Shown here in pieces: positions 42,341 to 51,236 of a DNA stretch of 64,000 nucleotides (position 1 is the first letter of the stretch; every line of letters begins with the position of its first letter). The DNA is taken from positions 332,368 through 396,367 of the forward strand of contig NZ_KZ293963.1 in assembly GCF_002352765.1 (NCBI RefSeq). The letters are read 5' to 3'. A model generated the notes under the pieces. It did not search any database, was not told the DNA's origin, and worked only from the letters and a program-made list of their open reading frames with translations. Position numbers and translations under genes: made by a program. The stretch comes from Alteribacter populi. GTDB taxonomy: Bacteria > Bacillota > Bacilli > Bacillales > Salisediminibacteriaceae.

Positions 42341-42459
42341 TTTTTGGCTTTTTTTCTATAGGCTCTTTTCGCATTTACTTATTTTTTTGTATGAAAAGAA
42401 GGAATAATGTCATTGGTCACGAAGGAATATAGAGTAAGTAAATTTTGAGTGGGGAAGGA

Positions 42460-43134
42460 ATGTCATCTTTGATTAAAGTTGGGGAAATTCTTCATTTGGA
42501 ACTCAATATGGAGCAAGATAATATTAGCAGATATCGTAGTAAGGTTGCGGATTTAAATAACGAATCAATATTCATTCATTTCCCTGTTGGTGTACATGAT
42601 TCGAAACCGCACTTTTTCCCTGAAGAAACAAGGTTTAAAGGGTGGTTCTTAGGTAAGGATGACGCAATCTACTTATTTGAGAGCAATGTTACAGGAAAGC
42701 TAGGGGGGCAAATCCCAGTTATTGTGTTAAAGAAGCCTGAAAAAGAAAATCTCATTCGTATTCAACGAAGACAGTATGTAAGAGTAGATACTTGCCTAGA
42801 TGTCGCTGTTGGCTCAGTCAATAACGATTTTTCTGCTTTTACTACTACGAGTTTGGATTTGAGTGGAGGTGGTCTTCAAATTGTATTACCTCATGACCAT
42901 AGCCTTTCTGAGAATATGGAAGTGACAGCTTGGCTTCCACTATCATTTCAGTCAAACCCAGTGGAGTATGTGAAGGCGGAATCCAAAGTGATCCGTATTC
43001 GTAATAAAAACGCTTCTATAAGGGCTTCTCTTAAGTTTATAACTATGGAAGAAAATGAGCGTCAGAAGGTGATCCGCTTTTGCTATGAAAGGCAAGTTCA
43101 ACATCGCAAAAAAGAAATGCAATTGAAGAAATAG
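42460..43134 (+). CDS. ypfA: PilZ-domain cyclic di-GMP receptor YpfA (MotI/DgrA)
   Basis: About 224 residues from ATG 42460 (a TTG five codons earlier has no better RBS). N-terminal YcgR-like domain, then PilZ domain with the c-di-GMP motif RRQYVR (RxxxR) and DLSGGGLQI ([D/N]xSxxG). In B. subtilis the liganded protein inhibits flagellar rotation through MotA. Position upstream of cmk is the B. subtilis one. Confidence 0.92.
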   Translation: MSSLIKVGEILHLELNMEQDNISRYRSKVADLNNESIFIHFPVGVHDSKPHFFPEETRFKGWFLGKDDAIYLFESNVTGKLGGQIPVIVLKKPEKENLIRIQRRQYVRVDTCLDVAVGSVNNDFSAFTTTSLDLSGGGLQIVLPHDHSLSENMEVTAWLPLSFQSNPVEYVKAESKVIRIRNKNASIRASLKFITMEENERQKVIRFCYERQVQHRKKEMQLKK

Positions 43135-43254
43135 TTTATCCGATATTCTCGGGTAACTTGTTTTTAAAATAGACCTGTCGTGAGGAGATATGATAATATT
43201 AACTGAAGAAATATATTATTATTGAAGTTTCATGAAAGAGGTAGAAGGATAGAC

Positions 43255-43938
43255 ATGGGAATGCAGATAAACATTGCAATTGATGGACCTGCAGGAGCAG
43301 GGAAAAGTACAGTGGCTAGAGAAGTGGCAAGGCAGCTTTCATTTGTTTATATCGACACAGGTGCTATGTACCGGGCTTTAACATACGAGGCTCTTCAGCA
43401 AAAAGTCAATGTACATAATGAACAGCAAGTTATTGAATTACTCAAGAAATTGGAAATTACGTTAGAAAATAAAGGGTCATCTAGTAGAGTTTATGTAAAT
43501 AGCAAAGAGGTTACAGAAGAGATTCGTACTAATGAAGTAACGAATAACGTGTCCTACGTTGCTATGCACGAATTAGTAAGAGTAGAAATGGTAAAAAAAC
43601 AACAAATCTTAGCCGAATCCGGTGCAACGGTAATGGATGGCAGAGATATTGGCACAGCTGTTTTGCCTGATGCAGCGGTGAAAGTCTTTCTTACTGCTTC
43701 TGTGGAAGAGAGAGCGAAACGGCGACATGAGGAACACCTCAAAAAAGGAATTTCTTCAGACCTTTCTAACTTGAAGGAAGAGATTGCCAAACGGGATCAA
43801 ATTGATTCTGAAAGAGAGTTTGCACCGTTGAAAAAAGCAGTTGATGCCAATGAAATTGATTCAACTTCTCTTTCGATCAAGGAAGTTATTGAGGAGATTC
43901 TTGTACTTGTCAAAGAAAGGACGAGTAGCTTTGAATAA
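43255..43938 (+). CDS. cmk: Cytidylate kinase
   Basis: About 227 residues from ATG 43255 (AAGGA at spacing 6; frame open to 43222). P-loop IDGPAGAGKSTVARE, YIDTGAMYRALT, MDGRDIGTAVLPDA and the lid arginines RAKRRHEE. It phosphorylates CMP/dCMP. The 3' end overlaps plsC by 8 bp. Confidence 0.95.
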   Translation: MGMQINIAIDGPAGAGKSTVAREVARQLSFVYIDTGAMYRALTYEALQQKVNVHNEQQVIELLKKLEITLENKGSSSRVYVNSKEVTEEIRTNEVTNNVSYVAMHELVRVEMVKKQQILAESGATVMDGRDIGTAVLPDAAVKVFLTASVEERAKRRHEEHLKKGISSDLSNLKEEIAKRDQIDSEREFAPLKKAVDANEIDSTSLSIKEVIEEILVLVKERTSSFE

Positions 43939-44533
43939 ATCATTATACCGCTTTGGAAAATGGATTTCCAGGACATTTTACAGAATCTTTTTCCGTGTAA
44001 AGGTAATAGGGCGGGAACACATCCCTACTCAGGGCGGCGTTTTACTTTGCTGTAATCACATTCACTTACTTGACCCTCCATTTTTAGGGGCATTTCTAAA
44101 ACGAAATACTTGTTTTATGGCAAAAGCAGAGTTATTTGACAAACCGATCCTCAAGTGGTTGTTACCTAAACTCGGTGCATTTCCTATTAGAAGAGGGGGA
44201 AGTGACCGCCAGGCATTACGGAAAGGTTTATCTTTATTACAGGATGAAGAAATGATCGGTGTTTTTCCAGAAGGGACCCGCAGTAAAACTGGTGAGCTAG
44301 GAAAAGGTTTGACAGGAGTTGGATTTTTCGCACTTCGGTCAGATGCCCAAGTCGTCCCAAGTGTTATCATTGGATCTTATAAGCCATTTTCTACTTTAAC
44401 AATTGTGTATGGAGAGCCAGTTGATTTGCAAACTCTGCGTGAGAATAAAGCATCAGCTGAAGAAGCATCAGAAGCTATTATGGCTGGGATTGGGGCTTTA
44501 CTCCAGAAACACCGGAATAATAAAACAGGGTAG
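43931..44533 (+). CDS. plsC: 1-acyl-sn-glycerol-3-phosphate acyltransferase
   Basis: About 200 residues from TTG 43931, inside the end of cmk (AAAGG upstream). Acyltransferase motifs: NHIHLLDPPFLG (HxxxxD variant), FPIRRGGSDRQALRKG, and GVFPEGTRSKTGELGKGLTG (EGTR). It converts lysophosphatidate to phosphatidate. cmk-plsC-S1 protein is a common Bacillales order, though not that of B. subtilis 168. Confidence 0.9.
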   Translation: MNKSLYRFGKWISRTFYRIFFRVKVIGREHIPTQGGVLLCCNHIHLLDPPFLGAFLKRNTCFMAKAELFDKPILKWLLPKLGAFPIRRGGSDRQALRKGLSLLQDEEMIGVFPEGTRSKTGELGKGLTGVGFFALRSDAQVVPSVIIGSYKPFSTLTIVYGEPVDLQTLRENKASAEEASEAIMAGIGALLQKHRNNKTG

Positions 44534-44613
44534 AACTTTCACCCAGGGTGAAAGATTATGATAAAAAGTTTCAACGTTCCCGTTCTGTTCGGGGGATTAG
44601 GGAGGTATTGTCA

Positions 44614-45768
44614 ATGGTAGAAGAAATGAACAACGAAATGGCGGACGTAAAATCATTTGCCGCCGGGGAAATCGTTACCGGTACGGTAACAAAAGTAGAG
44701 GAAAAACAAGCGTTTGTTAACGTCGGATATAAAATGGACGGCGTGGTACCGATTAGCGAACTTTCCAGTCTTCATGTTGAAAAAGTAAGCGACGTCTTAA
44801 ATGAAGGCGACGAAGTGGAATTAAAGGTAACTAAAGCAACCGATGACGAACTTGTCTTATCGAAAAGAGCTGTGGCTGCAGAAAAAGCCTGGGAAGATAT
44901 GGAGAACAAGCTTGCCAGCGGTGACACATTTGAAGCTGAAGTGGCAGACGTTGTCAAAGGTGGACTTGTGGTGGATGTAGGCGTTCGCGGATTCATCCCG
45001 GCTTCTCTAGTAGAACGTCACTACGTAGAAGACTTTTCTGATTACAGAGGTAAATCTCTACGACTAAAGGTTGTTGAAATGGACCGTGAAAAAAATAAGC
45101 TGATTTTATCTCAACGTGCCGTTCTCGATGCTGAAGCAAAAGATCGTAAGCGCAGTACTTTGGAGAATATCCATGAAGGCGATGTGATCGAAGGGGCGGT
45201 CCAAAGGTTAACTGATTTTGGCGCATTTGTCGATATCGGTGGCGTAGACGGTTTAGTTCATATATCACAAATGGCGCATCATCATGTAGAAACACCGTCT
45301 GAAGTCGTGAATGAAGGCGATCAAATCAAAGTTAAAGTTTTAGGTGTGGATCCTGATAATGAGCGTATTTCATTATCCATTAAAGAAACATTACCTGGTC
45401 CTTGGGAGCAAATCGGAGGAAAAGTAAAAACAGGTGATGTAGTAGAAGGGAAAGTGAAGCGCCTTGTCTCTTTCGGAGCCTTTATTGAAATTGCACCCGG
45501 CGTTGAAGGACTTGTCCATATTTCTCAAATCGCTAATCGTCATATCGGTACTCCAGGAGAAGTACTTGAAGAAAGTCAGTCGGTGAAAGCAAAAGTCTTA
45601 GATGTCAACACAGAAGACAAGCGAATTTCACTAAGTATCCGTTCTCTTCAAGAAGAGCAGGAAACTGCAACGAACCGCAAAGTAGAGAAAGAGTATCAAA
45701 AAGAAGAAGATAACTCAGGTTTTTCTTTGGGTGATGTTATCGGTGATCAACTGAAAAAATACAAATAG
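44614..45768 (+). CDS. ypfD: 30S ribosomal protein S1 homologue (YpfD)
   Basis: About 384 residues from ATG 44614 (RBS GGAGGT, spacing 7; frame open to 44548). Four S1 RNA-binding repeats, each ending in a VKVxxxDxxxxRIxLS type strand: begin near GEIVTGTVTKVEEKQAFVNV, GDTFEAEVADVVKGGLVVDV, GDVIEGAVQRLTDFGAFVDI and GDVVEGKVKRLVSFGAFIEI. Proteobacterial S1 has six repeats; this shorter Bacillus form is not essential for general initiation. Confidence 0.93.
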   Translation: MVEEMNNEMADVKSFAAGEIVTGTVTKVEEKQAFVNVGYKMDGVVPISELSSLHVEKVSDVLNEGDEVELKVTKATDDELVLSKRAVAAEKAWEDMENKLASGDTFEAEVADVVKGGLVVDVGVRGFIPASLVERHYVEDFSDYRGKSLRLKVVEMDREKNKLILSQRAVLDAEAKDRKRSTLENIHEGDVIEGAVQRLTDFGAFVDIGGVDGLVHISQMAHHHVETPSEVVNEGDQIKVKVLGVDPDNERISLSIKETLPGPWEQIGGKVKTGDVVEGKVKRLVSFGAFIEIAPGVEGLVHISQIANRHIGTPGEVLEESQSVKAKVLDVNTEDKRISLSIRSLQEEQETATNRKVEKEYQKEEDNSGFSLGDVIGDQLKKYK

Positions 45769-45782
45769 TAGAAGGTGGAATT

Positions 45783-46844
45783 GTGAGTAGAGCTAAAAGG
45801 AAGCTCGATCACCTTCGTGGTGCGTTAAATTCAGGACAGTCCAGACGTTCAGGTTTTGATGATATCTCCTTTGTTCATCAAAGTATACCTGATACAAATG
45901 TTAAGAATGTCCAACTGAATTCTACGATCGGCGAACTGAATATCAGTTCGCCGATTTTTATCAATGCCATGACTGGTGGGGGCGGACAAGCAACTGAAAA
46001 AGTAAATGCCTCTCTGGCAGAAGCTGCCTCGGTACTCGGAACTCCTATCGCGGTAGGTTCTCAAATGGCGGCGATAAATAATGAAAGTGAACGCAGCACC
46101 TATGAGGTGGTTCGAGATAAGAATCCTCAGGGAATCGTATTTGCTAATATTGGAAGTGAAGCAGAGGTCCATCAAGCTTTACGTTGTGTCGAGATGATTG
46201 ATGCTGATGCTCTGCAAATTCATTTAAATGTGATTCAAGAGCTTGTAATGCCGGAAGGAGATCGTAACTTCCAAGGTGCTTTACAAAGAATTGAAGCCAT
46301 TTGTGATGCTCTTGACGTTCCTGTCATAGTTAAAGAGGTTGGCTTTGGAATGAGCATGGAAACAGCGAAAAAGCTTCACAGTTCCGGGGTTTCTATTATT
46401 GACATAGGTGGTTTCGGGGGAACCAATTTCTCTAGTATTGAAAATAAGCGCCGGGAAAATGAGCTATCTTTTTTCGATGATTGGGGCATTGCTACAACAA
46501 ATGCCGTAGTCGAAGCGAATGTAGCTTGCCCGAACCTTGAAGTCTTGGCAACTGGAGGGGTTCAATCTGCATTAGATATCGCCAAATCACTGGCACTAGG
46601 GGCGAGCGCGTGTGGCATGGCCGGGCAGGTTTTAAAGTGGGTTCAAACGGGCGGTCCCGAAGAAGTTGTGAAACAAATTCACCATATTCAATACGAATTG
46701 ACATGGATTATGGCCGCTTTAGGGATTCATCAAACGATTCAGTTTAAAAAAGTTCCTATTATCCTAAAAGGAGATACACATCATTGGTTACAGGAACGAG
46801 GGGTTAATACCTCTTTGTTTAGTAACCGATCATTGGAAAGGTAA
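45783..46844 (+). CDS. fni: Isopentenyl-diphosphate delta-isomerase, type 2 (FMN-dependent)
   Basis: A 353-residue TIM-barrel flavoenzyme. INAMTGGGGQATEKVNASLA, AVGSQMAAINNES, QIHLNVIQELVMPEGDRNF, ISIIDIGGFGGTNFSSIE-like phosphate/FMN loops and VLATGGVQSALDIAKSLALG are family hallmarks. It interconverts IPP and DMAPP, supplying HepS/HepT encoded further on. GTG start with GAAGGTGG upstream. Confidence 0.94.
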   Translation: MSRAKRKLDHLRGALNSGQSRRSGFDDISFVHQSIPDTNVKNVQLNSTIGELNISSPIFINAMTGGGGQATEKVNASLAEAASVLGTPIAVGSQMAAINNESERSTYEVVRDKNPQGIVFANIGSEAEVHQALRCVEMIDADALQIHLNVIQELVMPEGDRNFQGALQRIEAICDALDVPVIVKEVGFGMSMETAKKLHSSGVSIIDIGGFGGTNFSSIENKRRENELSFFDDWGIATTNAVVEANVACPNLEVLATGGVQSALDIAKSLALGASACGMAGQVLKWVQTGGPEEVVKQIHHIQYELTWIMAALGIHQTIQFKKVPIILKGDTHHWLQERGVNTSLFSNRSLER

Positions 46845-46886
46845 AAGGCACTATAATTAAAAATTGTTGCTCGAAAACCGCCTAAT

Positions 46887-46928
46887 AAAAAGGTGCCCTC
46901 AGTATTGTTTGCTGAGGGCACCTTATTT
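46887..46928. terminator. Bidirectional terminator between fni and ypzI
   Basis: AAGGTGCCCTCAG/CTGAGGGCACCTT, 13-bp stem; A and T runs on both sides. Confidence 0.93.
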
Positions 46929-46949
46929 AACGATCGATTTGCAAACTTC

Positions 46950-47084
46950 TTACTGCCGTTGTCGTTTTCTAGCATGATTGCCTGATTCTAATTCTGTTGA
47001 ACTAGGATAGTGAAGAGATTGATTACGGTCTGATTCAACACGTTTGGACTGTTTTATTTTCTTTTCTTGTCGGTCTTTTCCCAT
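46950..47084 (-). CDS. ypzI: YpzI family small protein, 44 aa
   Basis: A frame too short for usual lists: ATG at 47084, TAA at 46950-46952, MGKDRQEKKIKQSKRVESDR then a Ser/Asn-rich middle and a basic end RKRQRQ. The RBS AAAGGAGGAA is strong. Family and place (between fni and yphA, antisense) match B. subtilis YpzI. Function unknown. Confidence 0.85.
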   Translation of the reverse strand: MGKDRQEKKIKQSKRVESDRNQSLHYPSSTELESGNHARKRQRQ

Positions 47085-47204
47085 AACAAGTTCCTCCTTT
47101 GTCGTCGTTTCGTTAGGAAAATAAAGGGTTTCTTGCGCAGTAAGGTATATTTTACCCTATATTCTGACGATTATGTAGATAAATGAAAGGAGGGGGCCGA
47201 TAGG

Positions 47205-47831
47205 ATGGGTTTCTGGTTTTTTTGGGTAATGTGGCTTTTGGTCATTTGCATTTATTTTTTTTCTGATAAAAAATCATCCGTCAGGGTCGAGTGGATTATA
47301 GTTGCCTTTGCTATTTTAATATTAGCTAATGTTACGATTCCATTTTTTGGGTTTGGAGTTAATTTAGCAATGATTGTCATTGCATGGATAGGCTATAAAA
47401 CCCTCATCAAAGTTGGAGGAGCAGCACTTGCCATTGGTTTTTTCATAAGTTTGCTTCTCTCGGCCTTATTTGGCTGGCTCCAGTTTGTTTATTACTATGA
47501 ACCTGTTTGGATGCTATTTACTATACAGACCTCAACTGTAGCGCTGTTTTCATTGATTTTAATATTAATAGGGAGAACAGTTGTAATCAGAATTGCAGTA
47601 TTGTCAGTCAGTTTTTTTCAAGGTGAAATTGGTTTTACTTTTTTTTTAATTATGACAGGTCGGGAAGTTGAGTTAACAATTGGTTCTTTTCAATACCTAG
47701 ATATGTTAGCGTTAACTTTTTTGGTTGTATTGGGATGGTCATTGATTGAATGGTTTGCCGCATGGTTAAAACAAAAGGTGTACTCATCATTTGGTGTACT
47801 ACCAGCAGGTCAGCGAAAGCTCAATGCATGA
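47205..47831 (+). CDS. yphA: YphA-like membrane protein
   Basis: A 208-residue protein with about seven membrane segments. RBS GAAAGGAGG. Sequence itself is little informative; the name comes mainly from its place between ypzI and der, as in B. subtilis. The yphB gene of B. subtilis is not found here. Confidence 0.7.
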   Translation: MGFWFFWVMWLLVICIYFFSDKKSSVRVEWIIVAFAILILANVTIPFFGFGVNLAMIVIAWIGYKTLIKVGGAALAIGFFISLLLSALFGWLQFVYYYEPVWMLFTIQTSTVALFSLILILIGRTVVIRIAVLSVSFFQGEIGFTFFLIMTGREVELTIGSFQYLDMLALTFLVVLGWSLIEWFAAWLKQKVYSSFGVLPAGQRKLNA

Positions 47832-47858
47832 TCACAAGGTAAATTGGTATGAATAGGT

Positions 47859-47887
47859 TTGTGGAGGACAAGTTGTTTTGGTATAAT
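47859..47887 (+). promoter_or_regulatory. Predicted sigma-A promoter upstream of der
   Basis: TTGTGG, 17-bp spacer and TATAAT, with an extended -10 (TGG). A terminator follows within 20 bp. Confidence 0.5.
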
Positions 47888-47904
47888 AAATAGGTTAGTT
47901 TTGG

Positions 47905-47936
47905 CAAACCCTTTCGTATAAGGAAGGGTTTTTTTA
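47905..47936 (+). terminator. Terminator hairpin between yphA and der
   Basis: AAACCCTT/AAGGGTTT with T7. It lies after a promoter-like sequence, so it may terminate either yphA read-through or a very short transcript. Confidence 0.75.
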
Positions 47937-47941
47937 TGAAG

Positions 47942-48008
47942 GGCTGTTTTCGTATAGTTTGTTGCCTAAGCTCAAAAAACAAATAGCAACAATCTTTTTA
48001 AAAGAGCC
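47942..48008. repeat. Palindromic repeat D, complete copy D2
   Basis: GGCTGTTTTCGTATAGTTTG-TTGC (left) and GCAACAATCTTTTTAAAAGAGCC (right in parts) form an interrupted palindrome of 67 bp. It is the clearest copy. Other halves are at 545, 36995 and 56209. Confidence 0.8.
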
Positions 48009-48043
48009 TTATGAAATGAAGGAGAGAAAGTGAGGGATGTCCT

Positions 48044-49360
48044 ATGCCTAAGCCGGTAGTTGCCATTGTGGGGCGACCGAATGTAGGAAAGTCCACAATT
48101 TTTAACCGTATTGTAGGAGAACGCATTGCTATTGTCGAAGATAAACCAGGAGTTACAAGGGATCGTATTTATGGATATGGAGAATGGTTAAATCATGAAT
48201 TTCACGTTATTGATACAGGTGGTATAGAAATAAGTGACGAACCTTTACTTACCCAAATGCGATATCAAGCAGAGCTTGCTATTGAAGAAGCAGATGTCAT
48301 TGTTTTTGTAGTAAATGGAAGAGAGGGTATAACTGGAGCAGATGAAGAAGTAGCTCAGCTGTTATTCCGTTCTAAAAAACCTGTTGTTCTCGGTGTGAAC
48401 AAGATGGATGATCCAACACTGCATGAGAAGATGTATGAATTTTACAGTTTGGGTATTGGTGACCCAATCGCCATTTCAGGCTCGCATGGTATTGGGTTAG
48501 GCGATTTACTAGACGAAGTAGCTGCACAATTCGAAAATATTTCTGACGAAGAATACGATGAAGATACGATCCGGATAAGTTTAATCGGACGTCCGAATGT
48601 AGGGAAGAGCTCTTTAGTTAACGCGGTACTTGGAGAAGAACGTGTGATTGTTAGTGATATACCAGGCACAACCAGAGATGCTATTGATACTCCTTTTGAA
48701 AAAGACGGTCAGGAGTATGTAGTCATTGATACTGCCGGTATGCGAAAAAAAGGAAAAGTATACGAGAGTACCGAAAAGTATAGTGTCATTCGTGCTTTAA
48801 GAGCCATTGAACGGTCAGATGTGGTACTTATGGTTATTAATGGAGAAGAAGGGTTAATCGAACAGGACAAAAAAATTGCAGGCTATGCCCATGAAGAGGG
48901 ACGTGCCATCATTATTGTTGTAAATAAATGGGACGTAGTAGAAAAGGATGATAGTACACTCCGTGAATTTGAACAAAAAATTCGTGACGAATTTTTGTTT
49001 ATGGACTATGCACCGATTGTTTTTGTCTCAGCGAAAACAAAGCAACGTTTGCACAAAGTACTGCCGATGGTTAACGAAGTCAGTGAGTTTCATAATCAGC
49101 GTGTTCCAACAAATGTATTAAACGATTTAATTGTTGATGCAGTTACGATGAATCCAACGCCAACTGACCATGGTGGGCGTAGGTTAAAGATTAACTATGC
49201 TACACAAGTGGCAGTAGCACCACCGACATTTGTTCTCTTTGTTAATGACCCCGAGCTACTTCATTTTTCGTATCGCAGATATTTAGAAAATAAAATTCGT
49301 GATACCTTTGAATTTAAAGGAACCCCGATACGAATTCTTGCTCGTAAAAAGAACCAATAA
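48044..49360 (+). CDS. der: Ribosome-associated GTPase Der (EngA)
   Basis: A 438-residue protein with two GTPase domains in tandem: G1 GRPNVGKSTIFNR and G3 DTGG in the first (about 1-165), GRPNVGKSSLVNA and DTAGMRKKGK in the second (about 175-345), NKWD as G4, then the KH-like C-terminal domain. Essential for 50S subunit assembly. ATG 48044 follows GTGAGGG. Confidence 0.97.
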   Translation: MPKPVVAIVGRPNVGKSTIFNRIVGERIAIVEDKPGVTRDRIYGYGEWLNHEFHVIDTGGIEISDEPLLTQMRYQAELAIEEADVIVFVVNGREGITGADEEVAQLLFRSKKPVVLGVNKMDDPTLHEKMYEFYSLGIGDPIAISGSHGIGLGDLLDEVAAQFENISDEEYDEDTIRISLIGRPNVGKSSLVNAVLGEERVIVSDIPGTTRDAIDTPFEKDGQEYVVIDTAGMRKKGKVYESTEKYSVIRALRAIERSDVVLMVINGEEGLIEQDKKIAGYAHEEGRAIIIVVNKWDVVEKDDSTLREFEQKIRDEFLFMDYAPIVFVSAKTKQRLHKVLPMVNEVSEFHNQRVPTNVLNDLIVDAVTMNPTPTDHGGRRLKINYATQVAVAPPTFVLFVNDPELLHFSYRRYLENKIRDTFEFKGTPIRILARKKNQ

Positions 49361-49386
49361 AGAGAGTGGGGTTAGCTTGTTAAATT

Positions 49387-49424
49387 AACAAAGTACACTA
49401 CTCAGGCTGAGAAAGTACTTTGTT
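49387..49424. promoter_or_regulatory. Perfect 10-bp inverted repeat upstream of plsY
   Basis: AACAAAGTAC (49387-49396) and GTACTTTGTT (49415-49424), 18 bp apart, 66 bp before plsY. No T run follows, so it is not a standard terminator; operator or weak der terminator. Confidence 0.4.
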
Positions 49425-49489
49425 ATGAGTGTGGAAAAATTATACTTTATTGAAATTATACATTACTATGACGCAAAGTGGGGGTTGGG

Positions 49490-50101
49490 ATGTTATCGAT
49501 ACTATATGTCGTTGCGGCATACTTGCTCGGTTCGGTTAGCTTTAGTGTGATTATTGCTAAAAAACTAAAGCAAGTAGACATTAGGCAACACGGCAGCGGG
49601 AATGCGGGGGCGACTAACACGCTTCGTGTATTAGGAATCGGTCCTGCTATTGTTGTTCTCCTATTGGATTGTCTAAAAGGGGTTGTTGCGGTTTGGGGCA
49701 GCCTCTTTTTAACCGGTGATCCACTAGTGGCTAGTGCAAGTGGATTGGCGGCGATCGTTGGACATAATTGGCCAATATATTACGGGTTTCGTGGTGGTAA
49801 AGGGGTAGCAACTACGATTGGTGTGTTAGTAAGCCTCGTTTTCTTAGCTGCGTTAGTTTCAGGAATCATTGCTATTATTTCTATTGTTATTAGTCGTTAC
49901 GTTTCTCTAGGGTCTTTATTATTCATTTCCGGAACAACAATTTTAACGATTGTCTTTAGTACTTATTACGTTTATCCTACGGTCTATCTATATTTTTTAA
50001 TTGTAATTACAGCTCTTTCCTTTTGGCGTCATCGAACGAATATTGCTCGATTAGTAAAAGGGACTGAGAATAAAATTGGACAAAAAGCACCTTCAAATTG
50101 A
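49490..50101 (+). CDS. plsY: Glycerol-3-phosphate acyltransferase PlsY
   Basis: About 203 residues from ATG 49490 (GGGGG upstream), with about five membrane segments. The three conserved motifs are GSGNAGATNTLR, GHNWPIYYGFRGGKGVATT and the C-terminal RHRTNIARL. It transfers the acyl group from acyl-phosphate to glycerol-3-phosphate. It is followed by gpsA, which makes that glycerol-3-phosphate, and by function links to plsC. Confidence 0.95.
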   Translation: MLSILYVVAAYLLGSVSFSVIIAKKLKQVDIRQHGSGNAGATNTLRVLGIGPAIVVLLLDCLKGVVAVWGSLFLTGDPLVASASGLAAIVGHNWPIYYGFRGGKGVATTIGVLVSLVFLAALVSGIIAIISIVISRYVSLGSLLFISGTTILTIVFSTYYVYPTVYLYFLIVITALSFWRHRTNIARLVKGTENKIGQKAPSN

Positions 50102-50115
50102 AAGGAGCCCTTACA

Positions 50116-51165
50116 ATGGCAACAATTACAGTTCTAGGTTCTGGTAGTTGGGGAACCGCATTATCAGTCGTTCTTGCAGACAATGGCCACCACGTTAAAC
50201 TATGGGGCCGTTCAGAAGAGGCAGCAGAGGAAATGAACACGCGTAAAACGAACGAAAATTACTTACCTGGAGTGACACTTCCAGAAGGCATTCAAGCCTA
50301 TACAAGTATGGAAGAGGCTCTTTCAGGTTGCGAAACGATCCTTTATGTCGTTCCTACAAAAGCGATGAGAGGCGTCCTAAAGTCAGTCACTAGTATTATA
50401 AATGAACCTGTTACAATGGTTCATGCAAGTAAAGGGATTGAACCTAATACGTTAATGAGAGTGTCTGAAATTATTGAAGAGGAAGTCCCTGAATCTCTTC
50501 GAAAATCTGTCGTTGTTTTATCAGGACCATCTCATGCAGAAGAAGTGAGTCTTCGTCAGCCGACTACAGTTACGAGCTCCTCAGTTACCATTGATGCAGC
50601 TGAATATATTCAAGATCTTTTTATGAATCAACACTTCAGAGTGTATACGAACCCGGATTTAATCGGAGTTGAAATAGGAGGTTCTTTAAAAAACATCATT
50701 GCCATTGGCGCAGGAATGACGAACGGGTTAGGCTTTGGTGATAATGCTAAAGCTGCATTGATGACACGAGGTCTTGCAGAAATTGCCCGCCTGGGAATGA
50801 AGATGGGGGCAAATCCACTTACTTTTGCAGGACTTTCTGGACTCGGAGATTTAATTGTTACTTGTACGAGTGTACATAGCCGTAACTGGCGTGCTGGTAA
50901 TATGATTGGGAAAGGTAAAACGATTCCCGAGGTTTTAGACGAAATGGGCATGGTTGTTGAGGGGATTCGTACAACGAAGGCCGCTTTTCAGTTAGCTGCA
51001 CAGGAAAATGTAGAAATGCCAATTACAAATGGCTTATACCAGGTACTTTTCCATGAAAAAGAACCTAAAGAAGCGGTTGAAGAACTAATGGGCCGTGTAA
51101 AAAAACATGAAGTAGAAGACTTAAAACTTGGCGATTTAGATCCGTTAAATGATTTAGAGCCTTGA
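50116..51165 (+). CDS. gpsA: Glycerol-3-phosphate dehydrogenase [NAD(P)+]
   Basis: About 349 residues from ATG 50116 (AAAGGAG, spacing 8). N-terminal dinucleotide site VLGSGSWGTALSVVLADNGH, substrate Lys in VHASKGIEPNT, and GGSLKNIIAIGAGMTNGLGFGDNAKAAL. It reduces dihydroxyacetone phosphate, the phospholipid backbone precursor. The gap to plsY is 14 bp: an operon for phosphatidate synthesis. Confidence 0.97.
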   Translation: MATITVLGSGSWGTALSVVLADNGHHVKLWGRSEEAAEEMNTRKTNENYLPGVTLPEGIQAYTSMEEALSGCETILYVVPTKAMRGVLKSVTSIINEPVTMVHASKGIEPNTLMRVSEIIEEEVPESLRKSVVVLSGPSHAEEVSLRQPTTVTSSSVTIDAAEYIQDLFMNQHFRVYTNPDLIGVEIGGSLKNIIAIGAGMTNGLGFGDNAKAALMTRGLAEIARLGMKMGANPLTFAGLSGLGDLIVTCTSVHSRNWRAGNMIGKGKTIPEVLDEMGMVVEGIRTTKAAFQLAAQENVEMPITNGLYQVLFHEKEPKEAVEELMGRVKKHEVEDLKLGDLDPLNDLEP

Positions 51166-51178
51166 TAACACGACTTTC

Positions 51179-51205
51179 ACAACAAACTCTCCTCTGCATA
51201 TGATA
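51179..51205 (+). promoter_or_regulatory. Predicted sigma-K type promoter of the spoVIF-like gene
   Basis: -35 AC (51179-51180), 16-bp spacer, -10 CATATGATA, a full match to CATANNNTA. It starts 32 bp before the gene. Late mother-cell expression is inferred. Confidence 0.45.
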
Positions 51206-51236
51206 TGTTGACATCATCTATGAGGAGGGTTTTCTT

